Below, piece by piece: positions 36,386 to 44,945 of a DNA stretch of 64,000 nucleotides (within the stretch, counting starts at the first letter, position 1; each line of letters starts with the position of its first letter). The stretch is taken from positions 1 through 64,000 of the forward strand of contig NZ_CDME01000020.1 in the NCBI RefSeq assembly GCF_000826545.1, given 5' to 3'. The DNA is from Kibdelosporangium sp. MJ126-NF4. GTDB lineage: Bacteria > Actinomycetota > Actinomycetes > Mycobacteriales > Pseudonocardiaceae. The notes under the pieces are model-generated. The model ran no database searches. It had not been told where the DNA came from and saw only the letters and a program-made list of their open reading frames with translations. The position numbers and the translations under genes were made by a program.

Positions 36386-37483
36386 ATGCTCGTCTCAACA
36401 CTGACCGAGGACGCCGAGCTGCGTTCGCTGGAACCGTGGAACGCCGAGGAGTTCACCGCACACATCGCGCACACGCACGACCACATCTACCCATGGATCC
36501 CGTGGGCAGCCACGATCACCGATGTCGACGCGGGTCGCCGGTTCCTGCAGGACTACGCCGACCGGCACGCCGCCGACACCGGCCACATCTACGGCATCTG
36601 GGCAGGCGGAAAGCTCATGGGCGGCGCCGGGTTCCGCCTGTTCGACACGGCGAGCGGGACGTGCGAGCTGGGCGTGTGGCTCGACCCGGCCGCCGTCGGC
36701 CACGGTCTGATCACCAGGACAGCGACGCACATGATCGACTGGGCGGTCCGCGACCGCGGAATGTCCAGGATCCAGTGGCAGGCGCGCCCCGAGAACGGGC
36801 GCAGCATCGCTGTGGCACAACGACTCGGCATGACCAAGGAGGCCGTGCTGCGGTCGTCGTCCGTGACCGACGGCGAACGCCACGACCACGAGATGTGGTC
36901 GGTACTGGCCGGGGAATGGACCGCGGGGCAGGGCACGCTTTCCTTGCGGCTGACCGAGAACGCCGAACTGCGCGCGCTGGAACCGTGGCACGCCGAGGAA
37001 TACACCCGGCACATCGACCACGTCCGCGAGTACCTCGAACCGTGGATCGGGATGGCGCACAAGGTCACCGACATCGACAGCGGCCGGGCCGTGCTGCAGA
37101 GCTACGCCGACAAGCAGGCGAGCGACGCGGGCCGGATCTACGGCATCTGGATCGACGGCAAACTCATGGGCGGCACGATGTTCCGGGTCTTCGACGCGGC
37201 CGCGGGCACCTGCGAGCTGGGCGTCTGGCTGGATCCCGCCGCGGCGGGCGGCGGCCTGATCACCCGAGCGTGCCGACAGATGGTCGACTGGGCGGTACAC
37301 GTACGCGGAATGTCCAGGATCGAGTGGCTGTGCCACCCGGACAACCACCGCAGCAGTGCTGTGGCACAACGACTCGGCATGACGCTGGAAGGCGTTATGC
37401 GGTCCGAGTACCCGCTCAACGGCACCCGTCAGGACGCGCAGGTGTGGTCGTTGCTGGCCGAGGAATGGGCCGGGCGACAGTAG
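36386..37483 (+). CDS. Tandem double GNAT acetyltransferase (RimJ/RimL-like)
   Basis: This is 365 residues with GGAGG 8 nt before the ATG. Two homologous halves (about 1-185 and 186-365) each start with LTExAELRxLEPWxAEEx and contain GKLMGGxxFRxFDxAxGTCELGVWLDP, GGLITRA/GHGLITRT (pyrophosphate loop) and SxAVAQRLGM. This is the RimJ/RimL N-acetyltransferase class (Acetyltransf_3), internally duplicated. Both acetyl-CoA loops look intact, so both halves may be active. Substrate is unknown; a drug- or amino-group modification under the divergent TetR regulator is possible. Confidence 0.9.
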   Translation: MLVSTLTEDAELRSLEPWNAEEFTAHIAHTHDHIYPWIPWAATITDVDAGRRFLQDYADRHAADTGHIYGIWAGGKLMGGAGFRLFDTASGTCELGVWLDPAAVGHGLITRTATHMIDWAVRDRGMSRIQWQARPENGRSIAVAQRLGMTKEAVLRSSSVTDGERHDHEMWSVLAGEWTAGQGTLSLRLTENAELRALEPWHAEEYTRHIDHVREYLEPWIGMAHKVTDIDSGRAVLQSYADKQASDAGRIYGIWIDGKLMGGTMFRVFDAAAGTCELGVWLDPAAAGGGLITRACRQMVDWAVHVRGMSRIEWLCHPDNHRSSAVAQRLGMTLEGVMRSEYPLNGTRQDAQVWSLLAEEWAGRQ

Positions 37484-37507
37484 AAATGGCCGGGTGACGA
37501 ACAAGGC

Positions 37508-38152
37508 TCACATGTACGCGATGGCGATCTGCGCGTTCCGGGCGTCCACACGCGACAGCCGCTCCCACAGGGTGTCCGAGTACAGCCAGTCGCGAATCGG
37601 CGCGGCCGGGTCCTCGGGGTTCCACCACAGCGTCGGCTCGCCGTCCTTGGCGACGGCCTCGGCCCAGTACTGCGCCAGTGCCGTGATCCCGGCGTCCGCG
37701 TCGGCACCGGTCAGCGTGTCGAGGTACGCCAGCCAGGGCCGCAGGTCCTGGTCGAAGTGCGCGGCGGCGCAGACCAGTTCCTCGACGGTGTACGGGTCCA
37801 CTCCCCCGGTGACGGCGCGAAACACCAATTCACGCACGGCCTCGCGCAGCGCGGTCTGCTCGGCGTCGGGCCAGGTGGAGAAGCGGGCGAAGGTCAGCCC
37901 GCGCAGCAGGAACGAATCGGGCGACTGGGCGAACACGGCGAAGATCCGCGGTGCGAGCGCACGCCACAGCAGGCCGTACTGCTGCTGGGACCAGTGCTCT
38001 GTGGCCTCGGCGGCGAAGGACCTGACCAGGTCGTCCGGCACCAGCGCGGGGTCGCCACCGAGAAGTTCCAGGTCGGACTGGGAATAGCAGTAGGTGCAGC
38101 CCTCCACCACACCGACGCGGGGTACACCCGCGAACACCTCGCCGAGATCCAT
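37508..38152 (-). CDS. Conserved hypothetical protein
   Basis: This is 214 residues from ATG 38152 (a GTG at 38158 is also in frame; neither has a clear ribosome site). The N-terminus VEGCTYCYSQSDLELLGGD has a CxxC pair. The rest is helical and Trp-rich (WSQQQYGLLWRALAPRIFAVFAQ, LRPWLAYLDTL, TLWWNPEDPAAPIRDWLYSDTLWERL). It resembles a family of uncharacterised actinobacterial proteins. No motif gives a reaction. Convergent with the double GNAT gene, 25 bp between stops. Confidence 0.7.
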   Translation of the reverse strand: MDLGEVFAGVPRVGVVEGCTYCYSQSDLELLGGDPALVPDDLVRSFAAEATEHWSQQQYGLLWRALAPRIFAVFAQSPDSFLLRGLTFARFSTWPDAEQTALREAVRELVFRAVTGGVDPYTVEELVCAAAHFDQDLRPWLAYLDTLTGADADAGITALAQYWAEAVAKDGEPTLWWNPEDPAAPIRDWLYSDTLWERLSRVDARNAQIAIAYM

Positions 38153-38181
38153 GCGCACACGCTACGACGCCCGGTGGCGAA

Positions 38182-38538
38182 TCACGACGCCTTTTGCGCG
38201 AGGTCCAGCTCGCTGTCCGGGACAAGCCGGTTGGCGATGGTGTCCAGGCGCATCCGCAGTCGCAGCACGTCACCGCGGAACGCGGCCGCCCGCTGTTGTC
38301 CCAGCGTCCAGCGCTGCACGAACTCGCAGCACTCGTCGAGCACGCGGTTGGCCGCCGCGATCGCCGCGGCCGACTGTGGGCTGTCCACGGCGAGCAGGTC
38401 GGCCACGTGCCCGGCCAGCTCCTCCACGTCCATGACCACGTCCGCGACGGCCCGGTCCGGCAGCAGGACCGGGCGGTACATCACCAGATGCACCCAGACC
38501 AGTGGCCCAAGCATGCGTTCCTCGACGCCCGTAACCAT
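38182..38538 (-). CDS. Hypothetical helical protein
   Basis: This is 118 residues with an ATG start. Hydrophobic N-terminal part (LGPLVWVHLVMYRPVLLPD), then helices ELAGHVADLLAVDSPQSAAAIAAANRVLDECCEFVQ and LRLRMRLDTIANRL. The gene lies 29 bp upstream of the 37508-38152 gene on the same strand, so an operon is likely. There is no family match; codon use is typical for the window. Confidence 0.5.
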   Translation of the reverse strand: MVTGVEERMLGPLVWVHLVMYRPVLLPDRAVADVVMDVEELAGHVADLLAVDSPQSAAAIAAANRVLDECCEFVQRWTLGQQRAAAFRGDVLRLRMRLDTIANRLVPDSELDLAQKAS

Positions 38539-38652
38539 GCGGCGGGGTTACCCAGCCGGAAAAGCTGTCAAACCGCTGTCCTCGGGAACCTCGCGAATTT
38601 CGCGGAAGTTGGTCCGTTCGTCAGAGCCACTCACCCTCGGGAGGTACGCTCA

Positions 38653-39309
38653 ATGGCCGCGATCACGAAATGGTCACGGACGATCGGGACACTCGGCCTG
38701 CTCGGTGTCGCGGCCGCGGTCCTGCTGATCGGGCTGCTGCACGTGCTGCCGCCGTCCTCCGATGTGAGCGTGCTGCGGCGGACCATCAGCGAGTACGCCC
38801 TGCTTGAGGACGCCTGGGTGTTCAACGCCGGGGTGCTGGCGTTGGCGATCGGCTCGCTCGCGGTCGTCGCCGCGCTGGTCGGCCGGAACCTGATCAAGCT
38901 CGTGTCGCCCGCGTCGATCCTGATCGCGCTGTGGAGCGTGTGCCTGGTCGCCGTCGTGGTGTTCCCGAAGAACAACTGGGCGATCGGGCCGAGCGTCGGC
39001 GGCATGATCCACCGGTACGCCAGCGTGGTCGCGTTCGTCAGCCTGCCGATCGGCGCGATCCTGGTCGGCCGCGCGGCCAGGGCGGCGTGGCCGATGTGGC
39101 TCGGCGTGCTGTCGCTCGGCTGGTTCGGCCTGATCCTCGGCGCCGTCGTCCTGCAGCCCGTCACGGGCGTGAACTGGTGGATGGCGATTCCCCTCGGCGC
39201 GGTCGAGCGAGGGCTGCTGATCACCGAAGTAGCGGCAGTGGCAACCCTCGCTCTTGTCAAAACCGCACCGTCAGTCGCAATGCTCGAACGGGCTGTCGTA
39301 ACGGGCTGA
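38653..39309 (+). CDS. DUF998-family membrane protein
   Basis: This is 218 residues with GGGAGG 9 nt before the ATG. Six hydrophobic segments: GLLGVAAAVLLIGLLHVLP, then LRRTISEYALLEDAWVFNAGVLALAIGSL, VSPASILIALWSVCLVAVVVFP, MIHRYASVVAFVSLPIGAILVG, MWLGVLSLGWFGLILGAVVL and a final helix. The RRTISEYA and HxxAS patterns are typical of DUF998 integral membrane proteins. No transport substrate is known. The 3' end overlaps the convergent M23 gene by 39 bp. Confidence 0.8.
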   Translation: MAAITKWSRTIGTLGLLGVAAAVLLIGLLHVLPPSSDVSVLRRTISEYALLEDAWVFNAGVLALAIGSLAVVAALVGRNLIKLVSPASILIALWSVCLVAVVVFPKNNWAIGPSVGGMIHRYASVVAFVSLPIGAILVGRAARAAWPMWLGVLSLGWFGLILGAVVLQPVTGVNWWMAIPLGAVERGLLITEVAAVATLALVKTAPSVAMLERAVVTG

Positions 39310-40176
39310 TCCGGCCGATCCGCCCCACTTGACGCATTTGCCTGGCGCGGCGACTCGCACCGGCCCGGCGTAGTACTCGAAATTGCCGGAATCTGTCACC
39401 CGATTGGAGCCTTGCACTTCCACATAAGCCGACACCGACGACGCCGTGCCCACTGACGCGCTCTTGATGGTCACCGCGCAGTTCTGCGATGTGCCGCCGT
39501 TCCACAACAAATACACGGTTGCCGCCGAACCCAGGACGGCCGAGTCGACCACGCTGTATCCACTGCCGCAAACCTCGGTGGCGTCATAGGGGTTCGCACC
39601 GCCGCCGCAATTGCGTGAGGTCAGCGTTTGGTCGGGATAGCCGAACGTGACGCCGTTGAACACGGCTTTCTGGATGTTCGCCGGGTAGGACGCGTCGGTG
39701 GTGCGGACCTCGTAGTGCAGGTGCGGTGAGATGTTGTTGCCCGGCTTGCTGGTGTTGCCGACCTCGCCGATCTTCTGACCTCTACTGACCTGCGCGTTCA
39801 GCGCGACCGACCGGATGCGCAGGTGCGCGTAGTAGGTCGACCAGCCACCGCCGTGGTCGATCTTGACCAGGTTGCCGTAGCCGTTCGCCGAGCCCTGGTG
39901 CGCCGAGATGACGACCTTGCCCGCAGCGGCCGCGACGACCGTGTCACCGAGATCGGCGTCCGGTGTGCCGCCCCTGTTGAAGTCGATCTCCCACGCCCGG
40001 TGCGCGCTGGAATTGCTCGAGTTGCCGTGCCACGACTGATTGCACGGGAAGGGCAACTGGAAGGCGGGCCGTGGCCCCGCCGCGCTCGCACTCGGCGCGA
40101 GGACAATGAATCCGGTCGCACTGATCAGCGCGACCCCCAGGCTGATCAACCGTCTGACTCTCGTCGCTGGTCCCAT
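39271..40176 (-). CDS. Secreted M23-family metallopeptidase
   Basis: This is 301 residues. A Sec signal (to about SASAAG, residue 34) is followed by the LasA/lysostaphin-type peptidase domain: zinc ligands H59 and D65 in AHRAWEIDFNRGG, the GLGNxVxIDHGGGWSTYYAHLR-like strand with its HLR histidine, and SPHLHYEVRT with the HxH ligand pair. The C-terminal region (about 205-301) is a separate beta-rich domain with several cysteines, possibly wall- or substrate-binding. Expected to cut peptidoglycan cross-bridges or related peptides outside the cell. Divergent from the paaX-like gene. Confidence 0.87.
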   Translation of the reverse strand: MGPATRVRRLISLGVALISATGFIVLAPSASAAGPRPAFQLPFPCNQSWHGNSSNSSAHRAWEIDFNRGGTPDADLGDTVVAAAAGKVVISAHQGSANGYGNLVKIDHGGGWSTYYAHLRIRSVALNAQVSRGQKIGEVGNTSKPGNNISPHLHYEVRTTDASYPANIQKAVFNGVTFGYPDQTLTSRNCGGGANPYDATEVCGSGYSVVDSAVLGSAATVYLLWNGGTSQNCAVTIKSASVGTASSVSAYVEVQGSNRVTDSGNFEYYAGPVRVAAPGKCVKWGGSAGSARYDSPFEHCD

Positions 40177-40234
40177 GAGCGAGAGTGTCGGCAGGACGTC
40201 TATAAGAAAGATACAACCGAAGTTCTACAAAAAG

Positions 40235-40262
40235 CTGACGCGACGTCCATTTCATGTATTAT
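40235..40262 (+). promoter_or_regulatory. Sigma70-type promoter for PaaX-like gene
   Basis: CTGACG (40235-40240) and TATTAT (40257-40262) are separated by 16 bp. The -10 box overlaps the first possible ATG (40261), so transcription would start close to 40268-40270, exactly at the next in-frame ATG. Confidence 0.5.
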
Positions 40263-40269
40263 GTCGGGA

Positions 40270-41097
40270 ATGAGCCGACCGATGGTGACCCGGCGCAGGG
40301 AAGTCAGTCACACGAGCGCCCGTTCACTGCTGATGACACTACTCGGTGAGTACGTCCTGCCGCGTGAGCACCCCGTCTGGACTTCCGTTCTCGTCAACAC
40401 GCTGGCGAAATTCGACATCGAGGAGAAGTCGGCGCGCCAGGCGCTGGCCCGTACCGCCGCGGAGGGCTGGCTGACCTCCGACCGCGTCGGCCGCCGGGTC
40501 CGCTGGTCGCTCACCCCGCCGGGACGCAAACTGCTCACCGAGGGTGCGCGCCGGATCTACGAGTTCGGCAGCGTCGAACGGCAGTGGGACAGCCGCTGGC
40601 TCGTGGTGCTCGTGTCGGTGCCGGAGTCCAAGCGGGACCTCAGACACCGGCTGCGCACCCGGTTGACGTGGGCCGGGTTCGGCTCGCCGGAGGCAGGCGT
40701 GTGGATCTGCCCGGACGCCACCCGCCAGGACGAGGCCAAGGAGATCCTCAGCGGCCTCGAGCTGACCCGCGGCGCCATGTCGTTCGTCGCCGAGTACGGC
40801 GCGATCGGCGAGGTCGGCGCGATGGTCGCCCGAGCGTGGGACCTGTCCGAAGTAGAGCGCCGGTACGAGGAGTTCATCGACGAGTTCGCGGCGACGGACC
40901 CGGACGACGGCCCGTCCACCCTGCACGCGCAGACGATGCTGGTGCACGAGTGGCGCCGGTTCCCGTTCCTCGACCCGATGCTGCCCACCGACCTGCTGCC
41001 CGCCAGCTGGCGGGGCTCCCACGCCGCGCAGCTGTTCCACCGCAAGCACCAGGAATGGCGTCCGGCCGCGCAGGAGCACTGGGACAAGCTCGACTGA
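40270..41097 (+). CDS. PaaX-family transcriptional regulator
   Basis: This is 275 residues from ATG 40270; an ATG at 40261 is in frame but lies within the predicted -10 box, so the inner start, perhaps leaderless, is preferred. The N-terminal winged helix contains SARSLLMTLLGEYVLPREHPVWTSVLVNTLAKFDIEEKSARQALARTAAEGWL. The central and C-terminal PaaX domains contain WLVVLVSVPESKRDLRHRLRTRLTWAGFGSPEAGVWI and LVHEWRRFPFLDPMLPTDLLPASWRG. The family classically represses phenylacetate degradation, but many actinobacterial members have other targets. No paa genes are near. Confidence 0.88.
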   Translation: MSRPMVTRRREVSHTSARSLLMTLLGEYVLPREHPVWTSVLVNTLAKFDIEEKSARQALARTAAEGWLTSDRVGRRVRWSLTPPGRKLLTEGARRIYEFGSVERQWDSRWLVVLVSVPESKRDLRHRLRTRLTWAGFGSPEAGVWICPDATRQDEAKEILSGLELTRGAMSFVAEYGAIGEVGAMVARAWDLSEVERRYEEFIDEFAATDPDDGPSTLHAQTMLVHEWRRFPFLDPMLPTDLLPASWRGSHAAQLFHRKHQEWRPAAQEHWDKLD

Positions 41098-41130
41098 AAG
41101 CCGCTTGGGCCTGTTTGGAATACTGGACAG

Positions 41131-42861
41131 GTGCTATACGGAGACGTTGGACTGGAATTGGCCGCGCGGGTCGTCGCGGCCGTCAAGTCGTCACTCGACC
41201 TGGACATCACCCCCGCCGAGGCGCTGATCCGCCCGTCGGGCCGACCGGGTGCCGACTACCAGTGCAACGCCGCCATGGGCCTGGGCAAGCGCGTGGGCAG
41301 GCCGCCGAGAGAGGTCGCCGCGGCGATCGTCGGCGCGCTGGACGCGGACGACCTGGTGGGCGAGCCGGAGATCGCCGGTCCCGGCTTCGTCAACCTGACG
41401 CTCAAAGACGAGTGGCTCTCGGCGTACATCGAGCGGCTGCTGGGCGACGAGCGGCTCGGCGTGCCGAGTACCGAGACCCCGCGCCGGATCGCGATCGACT
41501 ACTCCAGCCCGAACGTGGCCAAGGAGATGCACGTCGGCCACGTCCGCTCCAGCATCATCGGCGACGCGCTCGTCCGGCTGCTGCGCTTCCACGGCGACGA
41601 GGTCATCCCGCACAACCACCTGGGTGACTGGGGCACGCCGTTCGGGATGCTGATCGAGCACTTCGTCGACGAGGGCGTGGACGCGGACCACTCGGTCAGC
41701 GACCTCAACATCTTCTACCAGGAGGCGCGCAAGAAGTTCGACGCCGACCCGGGCTTCGCCGAGCGGGCCCGGCTGCGCGTGGTGAAGCTGCAGAGCGGCG
41801 ACGAGCAGACCCTGGCGCTGTGGCACCAGCTCGTGGACGAGTCCATGCGGCACTTCATGAAGGCCTACAAGATGCTCGGCATCGGCCTGACGCCGGAGGA
41901 CAACTACGGCGAGAGCTTCTACAACCCGTTCCTGGCCGACACCGTCGCCGAACTGGAGAAGAAAGGTCTCACCGAGATCAGCGACGGCGCTCTGTGCGTC
42001 TTCCCCAAGGGCTTCGTCAACCGTGAGGGCGACCCGCTGCCGTTGATCATCCGCAAGACCGACGGCGGCTACGGTTACATGAGCACCGACCTGGCCACGG
42101 TCCGCTACTGGACCGGCGACCGCGGCGCGACGGACCTCATCTACGTGGTCGGCACTCCCCAGGCGCAGCACTTCGCGATGGTCTTCGCGGCCTCGCGCGA
42201 CGCGGGCTGGCTGACGCCGGAGCACAACGCGGTGCACGTGAACTTCGGCTCGATCCTCGGCGAGGACGGCAAGATGTTCCGCACCCGCTCGGGCGACACG
42301 GTGAAGCTGATCGACCTGCTCACCGAAGCCATTGACCGCGCGGCAACGGTGGTCGGCGAGCGCACGGACCTGTCCGGCGAGGAACGCGCGTCCATCGCGC
42401 ACGCCGTGGGAATCGGCGCGGTGAAGTACGCGGACCTGTCCAGCGACCGCGAGAAGGACTACGTCTTCTCGTGGGAGAAGATGCTGGCCACGGACGGCAA
42501 CACGGCGACATACCTGCAGTACGCCAACGCCCGGACTCTCTCGATCATCCGCAAGTCCGGCGAGACCGTGCAGCCCGGCGCGACGGTGACCCTGGCCGAG
42601 AAGGCCGAGCGGGACCTGGCGCTGCAGCTGATCCAGCTGCCCGCCGCCATCCAGGCCGCGATCGACGGCTACACCCCGCACAAGCTGGCCACGTACTTGT
42701 ACGAGACCGCTTCGGCGTTCACCTCGTTCTTCGAGAAGTGTCCGGTGCTGAAGGCCGAGCCGGAGGTCCGCGCTTCCCGGCTGGTGCTGTGCGCGGTGAC
42801 GTCGAAGGTGCTCACGCTGGGTCTGGACCTGCTGGGCATCGAGGCTCCTGTCCGCCTCTGA
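41131..42861 (+). CDS. argS: Arginyl-tRNA synthetase
   Basis: This is 576 residues from a GTG. The N-terminal Add-1 tRNA-binding domain is followed by the class I catalytic core with YSSPNVAKEMHVGHVRS (HVGH form of HIGH) and NHLGDWGTPFGMLI. The SYxTDL-like YMSTDLATVRYWTGDRGATDLIYVVG, FGSILGEDGKMFRTRSGDTVKL (degenerate KMSK region, as usual for ArgRS) and the C-terminal DALR anticodon-binding domain follow. It charges tRNA-Arg. It follows the PaaX gene by 33 bp and may be co-transcribed. Whether it is the only copy in the genome cannot be seen here. Confidence 0.95.
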   Translation: MLYGDVGLELAARVVAAVKSSLDLDITPAEALIRPSGRPGADYQCNAAMGLGKRVGRPPREVAAAIVGALDADDLVGEPEIAGPGFVNLTLKDEWLSAYIERLLGDERLGVPSTETPRRIAIDYSSPNVAKEMHVGHVRSSIIGDALVRLLRFHGDEVIPHNHLGDWGTPFGMLIEHFVDEGVDADHSVSDLNIFYQEARKKFDADPGFAERARLRVVKLQSGDEQTLALWHQLVDESMRHFMKAYKMLGIGLTPEDNYGESFYNPFLADTVAELEKKGLTEISDGALCVFPKGFVNREGDPLPLIIRKTDGGYGYMSTDLATVRYWTGDRGATDLIYVVGTPQAQHFAMVFAASRDAGWLTPEHNAVHVNFGSILGEDGKMFRTRSGDTVKLIDLLTEAIDRAATVVGERTDLSGEERASIAHAVGIGAVKYADLSSDREKDYVFSWEKMLATDGNTATYLQYANARTLSIIRKSGETVQPGATVTLAEKAERDLALQLIQLPAAIQAAIDGYTPHKLATYLYETASAFTSFFEKCPVLKAEPEVRASRLVLCAVTSKVLTLGLDLLGIEAPVRL

Positions 42862-42892
42862 GTTCCGCGATCAGTGACCTGGCACCGTCAGG

Positions 42893-44020
42893 TCAGGCGC
42901 GGACTTCGTGTTCCGCGATGGTCCAGGCGCGGGCTTTGTCGCTGATGGTGACGCCAAGTCCCAGTCGTGCCGAGAGGTGCATGCGGCCGTCGGAGATCTC
43001 GAGGTGCTCGTTGAACAGCGGGTCGAGCCACTCGAAATGCTCGACCCATGGCTCGGTGGGGTAGGCGGCGGCGAGGTGAATGTGGATCTCCATCGCGAAA
43101 TGGGGCGCCAGCTGCGTGTTGTGGGCGTCGGCCAGTGCCATGATCTTGAGGAACTGGGTTATCCCACCGACGCGGGGGGCGTCGGGTTGGATGATGTCGG
43201 CGCCACGGGCGCGGATGAGTTCAGCGTGTTCGGCCGCGCTGGTCAGCATTTCGCCTGTCGCGATCGGTGTGTCGAATGTGGACGTCAGCATGGCGTGGCC
43301 GTCGAAGTCGTACGCGTCGAGTGGTTCTTCGATCCAGCCGAGGTTGAGCGGTTCGAACGCCCGGCACATGCGTCGTGCCGTGGGACGGTCCCATTGTTGG
43401 TTCGCGTCGACCATCAGGGCTGTGCCGTCGCCGATGGCGTCGCGGACGGCTGAGACGCGGTCGAGGTCGGTGGCGTTGTCCGGGTGGCCGACTTTGATCT
43501 TGATTCCGCCGATGCCGTCGGCGATCGAGTGTGTGGCGCGGTCGAGCACCGTCTCGATCGGCTCGTGCAGGAAACCGCCGGATGTGTTGTAGCAGCGGAC
43601 GGAGTCGCGGTGGGCGCCGAGCAGTTTGGCCAGCGGCAGGGCGGCCCGTTTGGCCTTGAGGTCCCACAGTGCGACATCGAAGGCGGCGATCGCCTGTACC
43701 GACAGGCCACTGCGGCCGACCGAGGCACCAGCCCACATCGCCTTTGTCCAGATCTTGGCGATGTCGTTGGGATCCTCACCGATCAGGACCGGTGCGATCT
43801 CGCAGGCGTGCGCGAACTGGCCAGGTCCACCCGCGCGTTTCGAATAACCGAAGCCGACGCCGTCCAGCCCGCTGTCCGTCGTGATCTCCGCGAACAGCAT
43901 CGCGATCTCGGTCATCGGCTGCTGCCGCCCGGTGAGCACTTTGGCATCGGAGATGGCGGCCGGCAGCGGCAGGGTGACCGACGAGATCCGGATGCGGGAG
44001 ATGCGATCGATGGTGGTCAT
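42893..44020 (-). CDS. Enolase-superfamily sugar-acid dehydratase (L-talarate/galactarate dehydratase-like)
   Basis: This is 375 residues. Mandelate-racemase subgroup residues are visible: K174 and K176 in GIKIKVGHP, metal ligands D205 (MVDANQQW), E231 (WIEEPLDAYD) and E257 (ATGEML), and base H307 in LAPHFAMEIHIHL. QPDAPRVGGITQFLKIM and PWVEHFEWLDPLFNEHLEI closely match Salmonella L-talarate/galactarate dehydratase. It is expected to dehydrate galactarate and/or L-talarate to 5-keto-4-deoxyglucarate. The ATG overlaps the LysR stop by 4 bp, and the MFS sugar-acid transporter is in the same operon. Substrate is inferred from these similarities. Confidence 0.87.
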   Translation of the reverse strand: MTTIDRISRIRISSVTLPLPAAISDAKVLTGRQQPMTEIAMLFAEITTDSGLDGVGFGYSKRAGGPGQFAHACEIAPVLIGEDPNDIAKIWTKAMWAGASVGRSGLSVQAIAAFDVALWDLKAKRAALPLAKLLGAHRDSVRCYNTSGGFLHEPIETVLDRATHSIADGIGGIKIKVGHPDNATDLDRVSAVRDAIGDGTALMVDANQQWDRPTARRMCRAFEPLNLGWIEEPLDAYDFDGHAMLTSTFDTPIATGEMLTSAAEHAELIRARGADIIQPDAPRVGGITQFLKIMALADAHNTQLAPHFAMEIHIHLAAAYPTEPWVEHFEWLDPLFNEHLEISDGRMHLSARLGLGVTISDKARAWTIAEHEVRA

Positions 44021-44913
44021 GTGTCGTCCTTGTCGGATATGGACTCCAGCAGCGCGATGACGCGCAGTAGAGCCGGGTTGCGTGACTCACGTCGCCAGAC
44101 CGCGTGTAGTACGGCGGGGAAGTTCGCGACACCGGCCAGTGCACGGAACCGGACGCCGTCTGGATGCAGATGGGTGGTGGCTTCGGGAACCAGTGCGAGG
44201 CCACGCCCGGCCGCGACCAGCGCCAGCATGGTGTGTACCTGAGTGAGGCGATGGGCGGGCGTGTACGCGACTCCGGCCAGCACACGTGACACCAGGTTCG
44301 CGAAGTATCCTGCCTGGTCGGACGTGTACACCAACAGCGTTTCCCCGCTGAGCGCGTCCACGGTGACGGGTGTCGTTCCCTTGGCCAGGCGGTGATGGCC
44401 TGGGACGGCGAGGACAAGGGGCTCGCTGTGCAGGAGCTGGGAGTCGAACTCGTTGTCGTCGAACGGCGGCCTCGCGAGAGCGAGGTCCAGGATTCCGTTG
44501 CGGAGGTTCTCGAGCTGGGCCGAGGTGACCATCTCGTTGAGGATCAACTGGACCTCGGGGAGCTCCTGATCCAGCCGGTTGAGGAAGTGCCCGAGGAAAC
44601 CGAGCCCGGAGGCGGCGGTGAATCCCATCCGGACGGTGCCCGTCTGGCCTTGTGACACTCGGCGGGCCGTGTCGGGCGCAGCCGCCGCCAGTGCCAGCAG
44701 TCGCCGCGCCTCGGCGAGGAACGCGGTTCCGGCAGCCGTCAGCTCGACCTTGCGTTGGGTACGGTCGAACAACACCACGCCGACTTCCCGCTCCAGTCGC
44801 TGGATCTGCCTGCTCAACGGGGGCTGCGTCATCCGCAGCCGCTGCGCCGCCTTGTGGAAGTTGCCTTCCTCGGCGACGGCGATGAACCCGCGCACCTGCT
44901 CCAAGTTCAACAT
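44017..44913 (-). CDS. LysR-family regulator of sugar-acid operon
   Basis: This is 298 residues from ATG 44913. The HTH contains LEQVRGFIAVAEEGNFHKAAQRLRMTQPPLSRQIQRLEREVGVVLFDRTQRKVELT. A LysR substrate domain follows, with VRMGFTAASGLGFLGHFLNRLDQELPEVQLILNE and a GRGLALVPEA hinge. The frame stays open far upstream into the MFS gene, but only the ATG at 44913 gives a normal LysR N-terminus. Co-transcribed between the MFS and dehydratase genes, it probably controls this operon in response to a sugar acid (inference). Confidence 0.88.
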   Translation of the reverse strand: MLNLEQVRGFIAVAEEGNFHKAAQRLRMTQPPLSRQIQRLEREVGVVLFDRTQRKVELTAAGTAFLAEARRLLALAAAAPDTARRVSQGQTGTVRMGFTAASGLGFLGHFLNRLDQELPEVQLILNEMVTSAQLENLRNGILDLALARPPFDDNEFDSQLLHSEPLVLAVPGHHRLAKGTTPVTVDALSGETLLVYTSDQAGYFANLVSRVLAGVAYTPAHRLTQVHTMLALVAAGRGLALVPEATTHLHPDGVRFRALAGVANFPAVLHAVWRRESRNPALLRVIALLESISDKDDT

Positions 44914-44945
44914 GGAACGAGAATGGCACGTACCACTGTGGACTG

